Shown one piece after another: positions 1-6,482 of a DNA stretch of 7,324 nt. Below the pieces are notes generated by a model. The model had not been told where the DNA came from. It was given only the letters and a program-made list of their open reading frames with translations, and did not search any database. Positions within the stretch are counted from its first letter, which is position 1, and every line of letters begins with the position of its first letter. The position numbers were made by a program, and so were the translations under genes. The DNA comes from Proteobacteria bacterium UBA2996 (lineage in GTDB: Bacteria; Pseudomonadota; Gammaproteobacteria; Arenicellales; UBA868), in the NCBI GenBank assembly GCA_002346525.1, contig DDZY01000017.1:921-8244 (forward strand), given 5' to 3'.

Positions 1-482
1 AGCACCAAAAGCCCGATCAAAAGGCCAAAAATGCCGCCCACCACGGTGCCCAAAATAATGCCGAGCCACACCGGCATTGGCGTCACTTCGACCGTGCCGT
101 TCCATTTGTCCATTGCCTGCGCGAGACAGTCCTGGGTCAAGGTGGTCGAGGTCACCCCGATAGGATTCTTAACGATCAGGTAGTGGCCACCGATTGCAAA
201 TTCGGTACAGATGCCGGTCGGTTCAGGTGAGAGGAAGAAATAATGGCACAAAAGCGCCGTGGTATAGGCGCCCAACCCCATAAAGGCCATATGGCCGAAA
301 GAGAACTGACCGGCATAACCTGCAAGCATCGACCAGCTGGACGCCAGAATGGCATAGAAAAAGCCAATAATGCAGATGTGCATGATGTAGTCGTAGTTGC
401 CGCCGGAGTACACAAACGGGAACGCGACGAAGAACACCACAATAAGGGCGCCCAGCAGCTGAGGAACGTTTTGTCTTTTCAA
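1..482 (-). CDS. livM: LivM-type branched-chain amino acid/amide ABC transporter permease (5' part, cut by window edge)
   Basis: This is the second inner-membrane permease subunit of a HAAT-family ABC importer, expected to pair with the LivH-type permease encoded just upstream. Only the first 160 codons are visible; the reading frame stays open to the left edge. The run A-G-Y-A-G-Q-F-S-F-G-H-M-A-F near residues 53-67 is the LivM family signature, followed by G-L-G-A-Y at 69-73. Hydrophobic segments lie at about 10-24, 33-48, 65-83 and 138-160. I chose TTG at 480-482 as start: it overlaps the TGA of the preceding gene, is in the right frame, and no upstream ATG exists in this frame nearby. No clear Shine-Dalgarno sequence is seen, so translational coupling is likely. 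Residues about 84-138 form a long, polar, Cys-containing insertion (C92, C119) where family members usually have a short loop. The family call is firm; the substrate is unknown. Confidence 0.9.
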   Translation of the reverse strand, partial: MKRQNVPQLLGALIVVFFVAFPFVYSGGNYDYIMHICIIGFFYAILASSWSMLAGYAGQFSFGHMAFMGLGAYTTALLCHYFFLSPEPTGICTEFAIGGHYLIVKNPIGVTSTTLTQDCLAQAMDKWNGTVEVTPMPVWLGIILGTVVGGIFGLLIGLLV

Positions 483-1747
483 AACTTGCCGTGCGCCCCG
501 CTCGCAAACTTCCGCCCGAATAACCCCATGGGCCGCAGCAGCAGCATGATGGTCAGGATGATCATCCCGTAGGCCGGGATGTAGCTCGACGCCTTTTGCG
601 GATTGGGCACACAACCCGTCCCCGCTGCCTCGACCAGACCGACCAGCGTGCCGCCCACAAAAGCGCCCGGCAATGATCCGAGGCCTCCCAGCACCACGAT
701 AACAAAAGACCGCATCTCAGGAATGAGGCCAACTACCGGCAACCATGAAAAAGCCTGGACCAGTACGGCGCCCGATAGCGCAGCGATCATGCAGCCTAAC
801 GCAAAGGCTAGCATGTTCATCCGATTGGGGTTGATTCCGGTAATGGCTGCCGCATCCCGATCCTGGCTGACAGCGCGAAGTCCCTTGCCGGTCCAGGTCC
901 GGTGAAGGAACAACAGCAATCCGACTAGCACCATAATGGAAAGGATCGCCGCAACAAACCGGGGATTTGAGATCGAGACAGTATCGAACAACTCCATGTT
1001 GCCCCGACTCGTCTTGATGAGCCAGGGATCAGAACTGTCCGGCAACCGGATCCTCGGAAAATCAAAAAACCGCTTTACTTTTACAGGGTTAAAACCAGCC
1101 AAGGCTGCGACCAGATAAGTCAGCGTAAAAGACAGGCCGAAGGTCACAAGAATGCCGTATTCGACGGGCCGTTCGACCCGTCCGTCGTACATCGGCGTCA
1201 GGAAGAGGCGCTCAAAAAGCGCGCCGAGCCCAAAAGTAATCATGCACGAACCCAATACACCAATCAGGGGGTGCGTGCCGGGAAACCAGACATTGATGAT
1301 GTAGTAAACCAGCATGCCGCCGATCATGTAAAAGGCGCCATGCGCAAAACTGACGATCCCGAGGATCGAAAAGATCAGCGTCAGACCCATGGCCATCAGT
1401 CCGTAAATGATGCCGATGATGAGTCCGTTGGTAATCTGGGATGCGACAAAAGACCCGTTTGAGACGCAGTTGTTTTCAGGATCCGCGTTAGCGAATGCCA
1501 CCGCAATAATGCCGATTACCACCAGCGACGATAGCGTGATCATGACGCGACCAATCTCGGGGCTTTTCCACCAGAGCGGTGCCAACCCGAACGGACCGAA
1601 CGCCGCACCGATCAGCGAGCCGCCGAGTGTTGCGTTGGAGGTATCCAGATCTTTACGCAGATAGACTTTACGAGTGCCGATCCCGCCGGTAACGCCCCAA
1701 AAAACAACCCAGAGGATGGTCCACCAGAAAATACTTGAGTACTGCAT
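479..1747 (-). CDS. livH: LivH-type branched-chain amino acid/amide ABC transporter permease with N-terminal extension
   Basis: This inner-membrane permease of a HAAT-family importer is predicted at 422 residues, against about 290-310 for usual LivH proteins. The conserved LivH core begins near residue 103 and includes G-L-M-A-M-G-L-T-L-I-F at 116-126, V-S-F-A-H-G-A-F-Y at 132-140, the cytoplasmic loop G-L-R-A-V-S-Q-D-R-D-A-A at 289-300 that should contact the ATPase, and V-L-G-G-L-G-S-L-P-G-A-F at 352-363. The extra N-terminus holds hydrophobic stretches at about 6-22, 40-56 and 69-88, plus a G-P-F-G-L motif at 51-55. A polar insert (about 222-262) interrupts the membrane core. The ATG at 1745-1747 has only a distant AGGA upstream, so the start is slightly uncertain; M69 is an alternative that gives 354 residues. 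The hydrophobic, coherent upstream sequence favours the long form. The stop overlaps the livM start. Confidence 0.93.
   Translation of the reverse strand: MQYSSIFWWTILWVVFWGVTGGIGTRKVYLRKDLDTSNATLGGSLIGAAFGPFGLAPLWWKSPEIGRVMITLSSLVVIGIIAVAFANADPENNCVSNGSFVASQITNGLIIGIIYGLMAMGLTLIFSILGIVSFAHGAFYMIGGMLVYYIINVWFPGTHPLIGVLGSCMITFGLGALFERLFLTPMYDGRVERPVEYGILVTFGLSFTLTYLVAALAGFNPVKVKRFFDFPRIRLPDSSDPWLIKTSRGNMELFDTVSISNPRFVAAILSIMVLVGLLLFLHRTWTGKGLRAVSQDRDAAAITGINPNRMNMLAFALGCMIAALSGAVLVQAFSWLPVVGLIPEMRSFVIVVLGGLGSLPGAFVGGTLVGLVEAAGTGCVPNPQKASSYIPAYGMIILTIMLLLRPMGLFGRKFASGAHGKF
1553..1747 (-). other. Extra N-terminal membrane module of the LivH-type permease
   Basis: Codons 1-65 encode a Trp-rich hydrophobic helix, a basic polar linker (T-R-K-V-Y-L-R-K-D-L at 25-34), then a small-residue helix ending in G-P-F-G-L at 51-55. 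Classical LivH proteins begin after this point. The order polar/basic segment, small-residue helix, G-P-x-G-L resembles short membrane modules common in small bacterial membrane proteins; that resemblance is from memory and is an inference. Confidence 0.55.
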
Positions 1748-1795
1748 TGCTCTGATTTATTCCTGTCGACAGTCCCGCCACTTAGCGCAACAGAT

Positions 1796-1837
1796 AAAAA
1801 AGGGAGCGGGGCGGACATGAATCACATCCGCCCCGCT
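1796..1837 (-). terminator. GC-rich stem-loop with T tract between binding-protein and permease genes
   Basis: A perfect 11-bp inverted repeat (1805-1815 and 1827-1837, arm AGCGGGGCGGA on the plus strand) encloses an 11-nt loop. Read on the minus strand it is followed by CCC and six T residues (1801-1796), the form of a Rho-independent terminator. It lies 24 bp after the binding-protein stop and about 50 bp before the permease start. In transporter operons such elements usually give partial termination or protect the upstream mRNA, so that more binding protein than permease is made; that role is inferred here. Confidence 0.85.
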
Positions 1838-1861
1838 TTCAGACTAGATCAGAAAATACGA

Positions 1862-3115
1862 TCAGTTTCCGACGTAGATCGGGTCACCCGTCTTATAGAC
1901 GTCCGGATACACAATCGTCATCGTATTTGAAGGCTCGCCCTCTTTCTGATACTGAACCATTGTGATCGCAGGATCAGGCCACTGATGCCACCATTCGTCT
2001 CCTTTGCCATCGGCGGAAGGATCCTTCTTGGTGCCATAGGGGAAGTAGATCCGCCCTAGCGTGCCGTCATGGCTGATATTCTCGAGCGCATCAACGATGG
2101 CATCCCCGTTGGTGGAGCCGGCTTCATTAATTGCCTGGGCCAGGACGCCGATGGAGTCATAGGCTTCCAGCGCGTAGCTTTCAACACCAGTTTTGCCGGT
2201 TTTAGCCTTGTAGTCTTCAGCAAACTTCAGAGCGGTTTCGTTATACATGGTCTCCGGGACCCCGATCCTCGCCATAAAGGCCAGATTGCCGTCAGGGACG
2301 TTTTCCCACCAGGATTTACTCTCAAGCCCCGCCTGGTTAGCGTGGAACATCATATCCATCGGGCCAATCCCCGCATCAGCCGCCTGCTGCGCGTAGTTGT
2401 ACCCCGCTTCACCCGTCAGCAGTACGATCACGTAATCCGGATCTTCGGCTTTCACACGCTCCACGATACCGGCAAAGTCCTGCGTACCGATATCGACACC
2501 AAAAGTGGTGCTGCTGATACCTTTAGAGGCAAGACCCTTTTCGCACTCCGCGGCGGCCGGGATGCCGTAGTCGGTATTCTCGGTCACGATGGCGACTTTC
2601 TTCACACCAGGCGCTTGAGCCGCAAATTGCCAGATCACGCCGGACGCCCAGGAGCTGAGCGGTGCGATACGGAAGATGTATTTCTGCTTGTCACCGGTGA
2701 TGGTGTCGTTCCAGGTTTCAGCAAAGACCACAGGGATCCCGCGATCATTGGCGACGTCCTTACCCGCCACACCGACAGAACTGTGATAACCGCCGCCCAC
2801 AGCCACAACGCCGTCCTGGGTGATCAGTTTTTCCATCAGCGCTCGCGCCTTCTCTGGCAGGCCTTCGGTATCAGCAATCACGACTTCAATATCGCAGCCG
2901 AGGACACCACCGGCGGCGTTGATGTCCCGTTGCGCCAGAATCATCGCGTCCCGCATCGCTTCCCCACCCGTCACAGAGCCGGGGGCAGAAAGCGGAGCCA
3001 GACCGCCGATTTTGATGGGGCAGTCGGCGGCCAAAGCTGGGCCGCTCAGCGATGCCAGCCCAAAAAGGCCTGCAACAAGGCCCAGCGCTGACGTCAATTT
3101 ACGCACTCTTTCCAT
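1862..3115 (-). CDS. livK: LivK-type periplasmic substrate-binding protein of a HAAT ABC importer
   Basis: This protein should capture the importer's substrate in the periplasm and deliver it to the LivHM-type permease. It has 417 residues from the ATG at 3113-3115. A GAGGAG ribosome site 7 nt upstream and a signal peptide starting directly after this Met (M-E-R-V-R-K, hydrophobic core 8-25, A-L-A-A end near 27-30) favour it over the further upstream in-frame ATG at 3157. The mature part begins D-C-P-I-K-I-G-G-L-A-P-L and shows the type I periplasmic-binding fold: the ligand-loop-like G-G-G-Y-H-S-S at 107-113, T-E-N-T-D-Y-G at 178-184, and A-L-E-A-Y-D near 315-320. C32 and C74 may form the disulfide found in this family. 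The Trp-rich C-terminal part (D-E-W-W-H-Q-W-P at 373-380) resembles other amide/amino-acid binding proteins. The substrate cannot be named; branched-chain amino acids or amides are possible. Confidence 0.93.
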   Translation of the reverse strand: MERVRKLTSALGLVAGLFGLASLSGPALAADCPIKIGGLAPLSAPGSVTGGEAMRDAMILAQRDINAAGGVLGCDIEVVIADTEGLPEKARALMEKLITQDGVVAVGGGYHSSVGVAGKDVANDRGIPVVFAETWNDTITGDKQKYIFRIAPLSSWASGVIWQFAAQAPGVKKVAIVTENTDYGIPAAAECEKGLASKGISSTTFGVDIGTQDFAGIVERVKAEDPDYVIVLLTGEAGYNYAQQAADAGIGPMDMMFHANQAGLESKSWWENVPDGNLAFMARIGVPETMYNETALKFAEDYKAKTGKTGVESYALEAYDSIGVLAQAINEAGSTNGDAIVDALENISHDGTLGRIYFPYGTKKDPSADGKGDEWWHQWPDPAITMVQYQKEGEPSNTMTIVYPDVYKTGDPIYVGN

Positions 3116-3382
3116 TCCTATTCTCCTCACATTTTGAGTATCAGATTTCGATTGCAACCACAGTCGATACGTCCCAATCCTTGTCCGCCCCGCTGTCAGG
3201 GCGACTTTTGAACATCGCTACCGCAAAACGGACCAAGATAGGCCGAGCCATTGTCAAACAGTTTCACGGTCGGGTCAATCCCACCATCATGAAACTCTGA
3301 TAAAGATCATGGTCTGCAAAACCTGTTGCAATGATGTCTGCTTGGTTACACTTCCGCAGGTTTGAGTAGCTTTAGAGGCTTT
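3116..3382. promoter_or_regulatory. Divergent control region between the importer operon and the polyamine genes
   Basis: These 267 bp separate the two divergent translation starts and must hold the promoters of both arms. I see no textbook sigma-70 or sigma-54 (GG-N10-GC) promoter. A weak leftward candidate is GATACT-like at about 3136-3141; a weak rightward one is TTGTCA at 3251-3256. Possible operator elements are AGTTTCA (3260-3266) facing TGAAACT (3290-3296), and TGCAA-N6-TTGCA at 3315-3330. Such short dyads are expected by chance at about this rate, so none is firm. No regulator gene is visible in the window. Confidence 0.6.
3123..3128 (-). promoter_or_regulatory. Ribosome binding site deciding the livK-type start
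   Basis: The minus strand reads GAGGAG, 7 nt before the ATG at 3113-3115. This supports the 417-residue form; the upstream in-frame ATG at 3157 has no comparable site and would put 14 polar residues ahead of the signal peptide. Confidence 0.8.
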
Positions 3383-4762
3383 ATGTCCGACAAATTACAT
3401 TCCATTGATACCACTGATGCGGTTCCCGATCGCAGCATACGGCAGTGGCTGCGTGACAATCGGATCGATGAGATTGAAGCCGTTATCCCTGATATGACCG
3501 GTATTGCCCGAGGGAAACTGATCCCGGCGCATAAATACAGTGAAGAGATTGGGATGCGCCTTCCAGAGGCGATATTCCTTCAGACGGTTACCGGCGAATA
3601 CCCGGAAGACCAAAGCGCAGTGGATCCTGCGGACAAAGATATTTTCCTCAAGCCGGATCTTGACAGCTTCCGGCTGGTCCCTTGGACACAGGAGCCGACC
3701 GCGCTCGTCATCCATGATTGCTTCTATGCCGACGGCAGTCCCGTTGAAATGGCGCCACGCTATGTCCTGCAAAAAGTCGTCAACGCCTATCGGGAACACG
3801 GCTGGGAGCCCGTCGTGGCACCCGAGTTGGAGTTTTACCTGATCAAACCCAACCCCGACGCGGATTACCCTCTGGAACCTCCGGTCGGTCGCTCCGGACG
3901 CGCGGAATCAGGGCGCCAATCCTTTTCGATTGATGCCGTGAATGAGTTTGATCCTCTTTTTGAGGATCTGTATGACTACTGTGAGGGGCTCGACATCTCA
4001 TTGGAGACCCTCAACCACGAAGCCGGTGCCGCGCAAATGGAGGTCAACCTGCTGCACGGTGACCCCGTAGCCATCGCTGACCAGGCCTTCTTGTTCAAAC
4101 GGACAGTGCGTGAAACGGCGCTCAGGCACAAGATGTATGCCTCTTTCATGGCCAAACCCATGGAAAAAGAACCAGGCAGCGCTATGCACATCCATCAAAG
4201 CGTCGTCTGTGCAAACACTAAGGAAAATGTCTTTAGTGATGCAGATGGAGAAGCCAGCTCGCTTTTTTACGCGCATATCGGCGGGCTGCAACGCTTCTTG
4301 CCGGCCTCTTTATCTTTACTCGCGCCGAATGTGAACTCCTACCGACGCCTGATCCGCTATCACGCAGCACCGATTAACGTCCAATGGGGTCTGGACAACC
4401 GTACCGTGGGGCTTCGCGTACCGGATTCCGGTCGCGAATCACGGCGGGTTGAAAACCGGGTGCCCGGCGCCGATGCCAACCCCTATCTGGCGATTGCCGC
4501 GAGCCTCGCCTGCGGACTGCTCGGGATGCAGCAAAAACTTGATCCGAGCGCTCCCGTTACCGCGAGCGCCTATGACATGCCTTACGAATTGCCACGCAGT
4601 CTCGAGCAATCGCTACAGGCACTTGAGAACTCTGACGACCTCAAGGAGATGCTGGGCACGCGTTTCGTCCAGGCGTGGAATGCTGTCAAGGAAAGCGAAT
4701 ATGACACCTTCCTTCAGGTGATCAGTTCCTGGGAGCGCGAACATCTGCTGTTGAATGTCTGA
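3383..4762 (+). CDS. puuA: Glutamine-synthetase-family enzyme, likely gamma-glutamylputrescine (polyamine) synthetase
   Basis: The protein probably ligates glutamate to putrescine or another amine using ATP in the cytoplasm, the first step of the gamma-glutamyl (Puu) polyamine route. It has 459 residues and is a full-length GS type I fold. Visible features: beta-grasp N-terminus with P-D-M-T-G-I-A-R-G-K at 36-45; metal ligands in A-P-E-L-E-F-Y (E148, E150); N-H-E-A-G-A-A-Q-M-E (E213, E220); G-S-A-M-H-I-H-Q-S (H269); N-S-Y-R-R-L (R321); and N-R-T-V-G-L-R-V-P (R340, R345), ending R-R-V-E-N-R. The I-A-R-G-K start and the P-G-A-D-A-N-P-Y-L-A tail match PuuA-like members rather than housekeeping GlnA. 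I chose ATG 3383 after AGAGG (4-nt spacer, rather short); a TTG 21 bp upstream has no site. The aminotransferase and polyamine-type binding protein downstream support a polyamine substrate, but the exact amine is not certain. Confidence 0.9.
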   Translation: MSDKLHSIDTTDAVPDRSIRQWLRDNRIDEIEAVIPDMTGIARGKLIPAHKYSEEIGMRLPEAIFLQTVTGEYPEDQSAVDPADKDIFLKPDLDSFRLVPWTQEPTALVIHDCFYADGSPVEMAPRYVLQKVVNAYREHGWEPVVAPELEFYLIKPNPDADYPLEPPVGRSGRAESGRQSFSIDAVNEFDPLFEDLYDYCEGLDISLETLNHEAGAAQMEVNLLHGDPVAIADQAFLFKRTVRETALRHKMYASFMAKPMEKEPGSAMHIHQSVVCANTKENVFSDADGEASSLFYAHIGGLQRFLPASLSLLAPNVNSYRRLIRYHAAPINVQWGLDNRTVGLRVPDSGRESRRVENRVPGADANPYLAIAASLACGLLGMQQKLDPSAPVTASAYDMPYELPRSLEQSLQALENSDDLKEMLGTRFVQAWNAVKESEYDTFLQVISSWEREHLLLNV

Positions 4763-4897
4763 ATCGGTCTGGTGCTTGTTTCAAAAACCACATCCTTTTT
4801 CGTATTTTTTGGCGCTTAAAACGCGTTGACGCCACAGATCTCTGACTTCTAAGATGAGAGCCTGAGTCAAGAAAACCCTCGCCAAGGAGCCTCCCGC
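4763..4897 (+). promoter_or_regulatory. Intergenic spacer with a possible promoter for the aminotransferase
   Basis: The 135-bp gap opens AT-rich with T runs and contains TTGACG (4826-4831), then 16 bp, then TCTAAG (4848-4853). The first matches the sigma-70 -35 box at five of six positions; the second matches the -10 box at four. AACGCGTT (4820-4827) is a perfect 8-bp palindrome just upstream. A separate transcript for the aminotransferase is therefore possible, although read-through from the puuA-type gene is equally plausible because no convincing terminator lies between them. Confidence 0.3.
4884..4889 (+). promoter_or_regulatory. Strong ribosome binding site of the aminotransferase
   Basis: AAGGAG stands 8 nt before the ATG at 4898, fixing this start. 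Confidence 0.85.
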
Positions 4898-6259
4898 ATG
4901 TCGCTTAGCACTGCTGAATACCAAGCGCTGGATCACGCCCATTTTTTGCATCCGTTTACCGATCACAAACGAATGCACGAAACCGGTGCCCGCATCATTG
5001 AACGCGCTGAGGGTGTCTACCTGTGGGACTCTGATGGACATCAAATGCTCGACGGCATGGCAGGGCTGTGGTGCGTCAACGTGGGCTACGGACGCAAGGA
5101 CCTCGCCGAGGTTGCACGCAAACAGATTGAGGAACTGCCCTACTACAACAGTTTCTTCCAGACAGCACACCCGCCTGTCATCGATCTTTCCAAATTGCTT
5201 TCAGAGGTCACCCAGGATCATCTGACTCACGTGTTCCTGACGAATTCGGGCTCTGAGTCCAACGACACGGTTGTGCGGATGGCCCGCTACTTCTGGCAGT
5301 GTATGGGCCATCCTGATAAGCAGGTCATCATCAGCAGAAAGAACGCCTACCACGGCAGCACCATGGCAGGCGCCAGCCTTGGCGGTATGGCTTCAATGCA
5401 TGAACAAGGCGGTTTGCCGATTCCCGACATTGTGCACATAGGCCAACCCTTCTGGTATCGGGAAGGCGGCGACCTGTCGCCCGATGAGTTCGGCAAAAAA
5501 GTCGCTAGCGAACTGGAACAGAAAATCGAAGAATTGGGCGAGCACCGGGTCGCGGCTTTTATTGCCGAACCTATCCAGGGCGCCGGGGGCGTCATTGTCC
5601 CGCCGGAAACGTACTGGCCCGAAATCAGCGCGATCTGCCGGCGTCACCAGATTCTTCTCGTGGCTGATGAAGTCATCTGCGGCTTCGGCCGTACGGGCGA
5701 ATGGTTTGCCAGCGATTACTATGGTCTGAAACCGGACCTCATGCCGATTGCCAAGGGACTCTCTTCGGGATACCTCCCCATCGGCGGCGTCATGGTGGCA
5801 GATCACATATCACGAGTCATCATCGAAGAAGGGGGCGAATTCACCCACGGTATGACTTACGCGGGTCACCCGGCTGCATGCGCAGTGGCCGCAGCCAATA
5901 TTCGAATCCTGCGTGACGAAGGGATTATTGACCGGGTACGTACCGAAACCGGACCTTACCTGCAACAGCGCTGGGCCGAACTCGCCCATCATCCTCTTGT
6001 GGGTGAGGTGCGCGGACTGGGCTTTCTAGGCGCTTTTGAGATTGTTGCCGACAAGGAAACCCGGGGCCAGTTTGAGCCCTCAGGCAGCACGGGGCCGCTC
6101 TGTCGCGACATTGCGGCTAACCTAGGTTTAGTGATGCGGGCCGTCGGGGACAGCATGATTATCTCTCCACCGCTGATCATGTCCAAGGACCAGATCGATG
6201 AACTCGTCGATCTCGCAAGCAAAGCGCTTGACAAAACTCTGGAACAGGTGCGGGCCTAG
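4898..6259 (+). CDS. spuC: Class III PLP-dependent aminotransferase, likely putrescine:pyruvate (SpuC-type omega-transaminase)
   Basis: The enzyme should move the terminal amino group of a diamine or omega-amino compound to pyruvate, giving an aminoaldehyde and alanine in the cytoplasm. It has 453 residues, close to SpuC and Chromobacterium omega-transaminase (about 455-460). Visible features: substrate-pocket Trp in M-A-G-L-W-C (W58); PLP-phosphate loop N-S-G-S-E (116-120); ring-stacking Tyr in N-A-Y-H-G-S (Y151); A-D-E-V with D257 for the PLP nitrogen; Schiff-base Lys K286 in P-I-A-K-G-L-S-S-G-Y; H-G-M-T-Y-A-G-H-P at 317-325; and the flexible Arg in L-V-M-R-A-V-G-D (R414) that usually binds the carboxylate of the keto acid. 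All catalytic residues are intact. Other omega-amine donors (cadaverine, beta-alanine, taurine-like) cannot be excluded. It lies between the puuA-type and binding-protein genes, which supports polyamine use. Confidence 0.92.
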   Translation: MSLSTAEYQALDHAHFLHPFTDHKRMHETGARIIERAEGVYLWDSDGHQMLDGMAGLWCVNVGYGRKDLAEVARKQIEELPYYNSFFQTAHPPVIDLSKLLSEVTQDHLTHVFLTNSGSESNDTVVRMARYFWQCMGHPDKQVIISRKNAYHGSTMAGASLGGMASMHEQGGLPIPDIVHIGQPFWYREGGDLSPDEFGKKVASELEQKIEELGEHRVAAFIAEPIQGAGGVIVPPETYWPEISAICRRHQILLVADEVICGFGRTGEWFASDYYGLKPDLMPIAKGLSSGYLPIGGVMVADHISRVIIEEGGEFTHGMTYAGHPAACAVAAANIRILRDEGIIDRVRTETGPYLQQRWAELAHHPLVGEVRGLGFLGAFEIVADKETRGQFEPSGSTGPLCRDIAANLGLVMRAVGDSMIISPPLIMSKDQIDELVDLASKALDKTLEQVRA

Positions 6260-6420
6260 GTCAATAAGGGGTCCAGCGCCAGCGCCAGATCCTAAATTGC
6301 GGTTGCCACCAGAGGCTTCACCTATGGGCCCGAAATATCCTAATATAAGAGCATCCGAACGATTCAAATCAGGATCACGGTTAAAGAGAATTTTGCGCAG
6401 TCACAGTCACAACAGTAATT

Positions 6421-6462
6421 TGAGAGAACTTAGAGAGCTTAGAGAACATACATTTAGAGAAC
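6421..6462 (+). repeat. Four purine-rich 9-bp repeats in the leader of the binding-protein gene
   Basis: TGAGAGAAC (6421-6429), TTAGAGAGC (6430-6438) and TTAGAGAAC (6439-6447) run head to tail. After a 6-bp gap, an exact TTAGAGAAC (6454-6462) follows. The last copy ends 3 nt before the AAGGAGG ribosome site, so the repeats should lie in the mRNA leader. They could be a replication-slippage product, a protein- or RNA-binding leader element, or a factor raising translation; the sequence alone does not tell which. Confidence 0.8.
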
Positions 6463-6465
6463 ATT

Positions 6466-6472
6466 AAGGAGG
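6466..6472 (+). promoter_or_regulatory. Strong ribosome binding site of the polyamine-type binding protein
   Basis: AAGGAGG, fully complementary to the 16S 3' end, stands 10 nt before the ATG at 6483. It predicts high expression, as expected for a periplasmic binding protein. Confidence 0.85.
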
Positions 6473-6482
6473 AACAACAACG

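Larger units (their letters stand above)
6260..6482 (+). promoter_or_regulatory. Intergenic region before the polyamine-type binding protein
   Basis: This 223-bp stretch holds no gene I can support. An AT-rich TAATATAAG at 6341-6349 contains a -10-like TATAAG, but a good -35 box at the right distance is lacking; TTCACC at 6317-6322 is the best, 18 bp before TAATAT. No clear terminator follows the aminotransferase. The 3' third holds purine-rich repeats, listed separately, and ends in a strong ribosome site. Confidence 0.4.

Noticed and set aside
223..507. Minus-strand 94-codon frame with a TTG start overlapping the livM-type start
   Set aside because: It is out of frame with the LivM signature. 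The true frame starts at the TTG at 482 and reads A-G-Y-A-G-Q-F-S-F-G-H.
2069..3091. A 340-codon open frame on the plus strand, opposite the livK-type gene
   Set aside because: It lies wholly antisense to a gene with signal peptide, family motifs and ribosome site. Its translation is Arg/His/Gly-rich, has no recognisable domain and no ribosome site; it is a codon-bias shadow.
3311..3331. Sigma-54 promoter suggested by GG...TTGCA near a nitrogen-metabolism gene
   Set aside because: The GG and GC elements are not 10 bp apart, and no other GG-N10-GC match was found in the control region.
3151..3332. ATTGCAAC (3151-3158) and GTTGCAAT (3325-3332) as an 8-bp inverted pair at both ends of the control region
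   Set aside because: One such pair is near the chance expectation for a region of this length, and TTGCAA is itself palindromic; it is not reported as an operator.
4395..4762. GlnE-type adenylylation site suggested by A-Y-D-M-P in the glutamine-synthetase-family enzyme
   Set aside because: The Tyr sits near the position of the GlnA adenylylation loop, but the surrounding residues do not match the N-L-Y-D-L-P-P-E-E consensus well, and PuuA-type enzymes are not known to be regulated this way.
4769..4806. Possible terminator after the puuA-type gene (GTTT-CAA-AAAC stem followed by T runs)
   Set aside because: The stem is only 4 bp, AT-rich and not adjacent to the T run; it is too weak to call.
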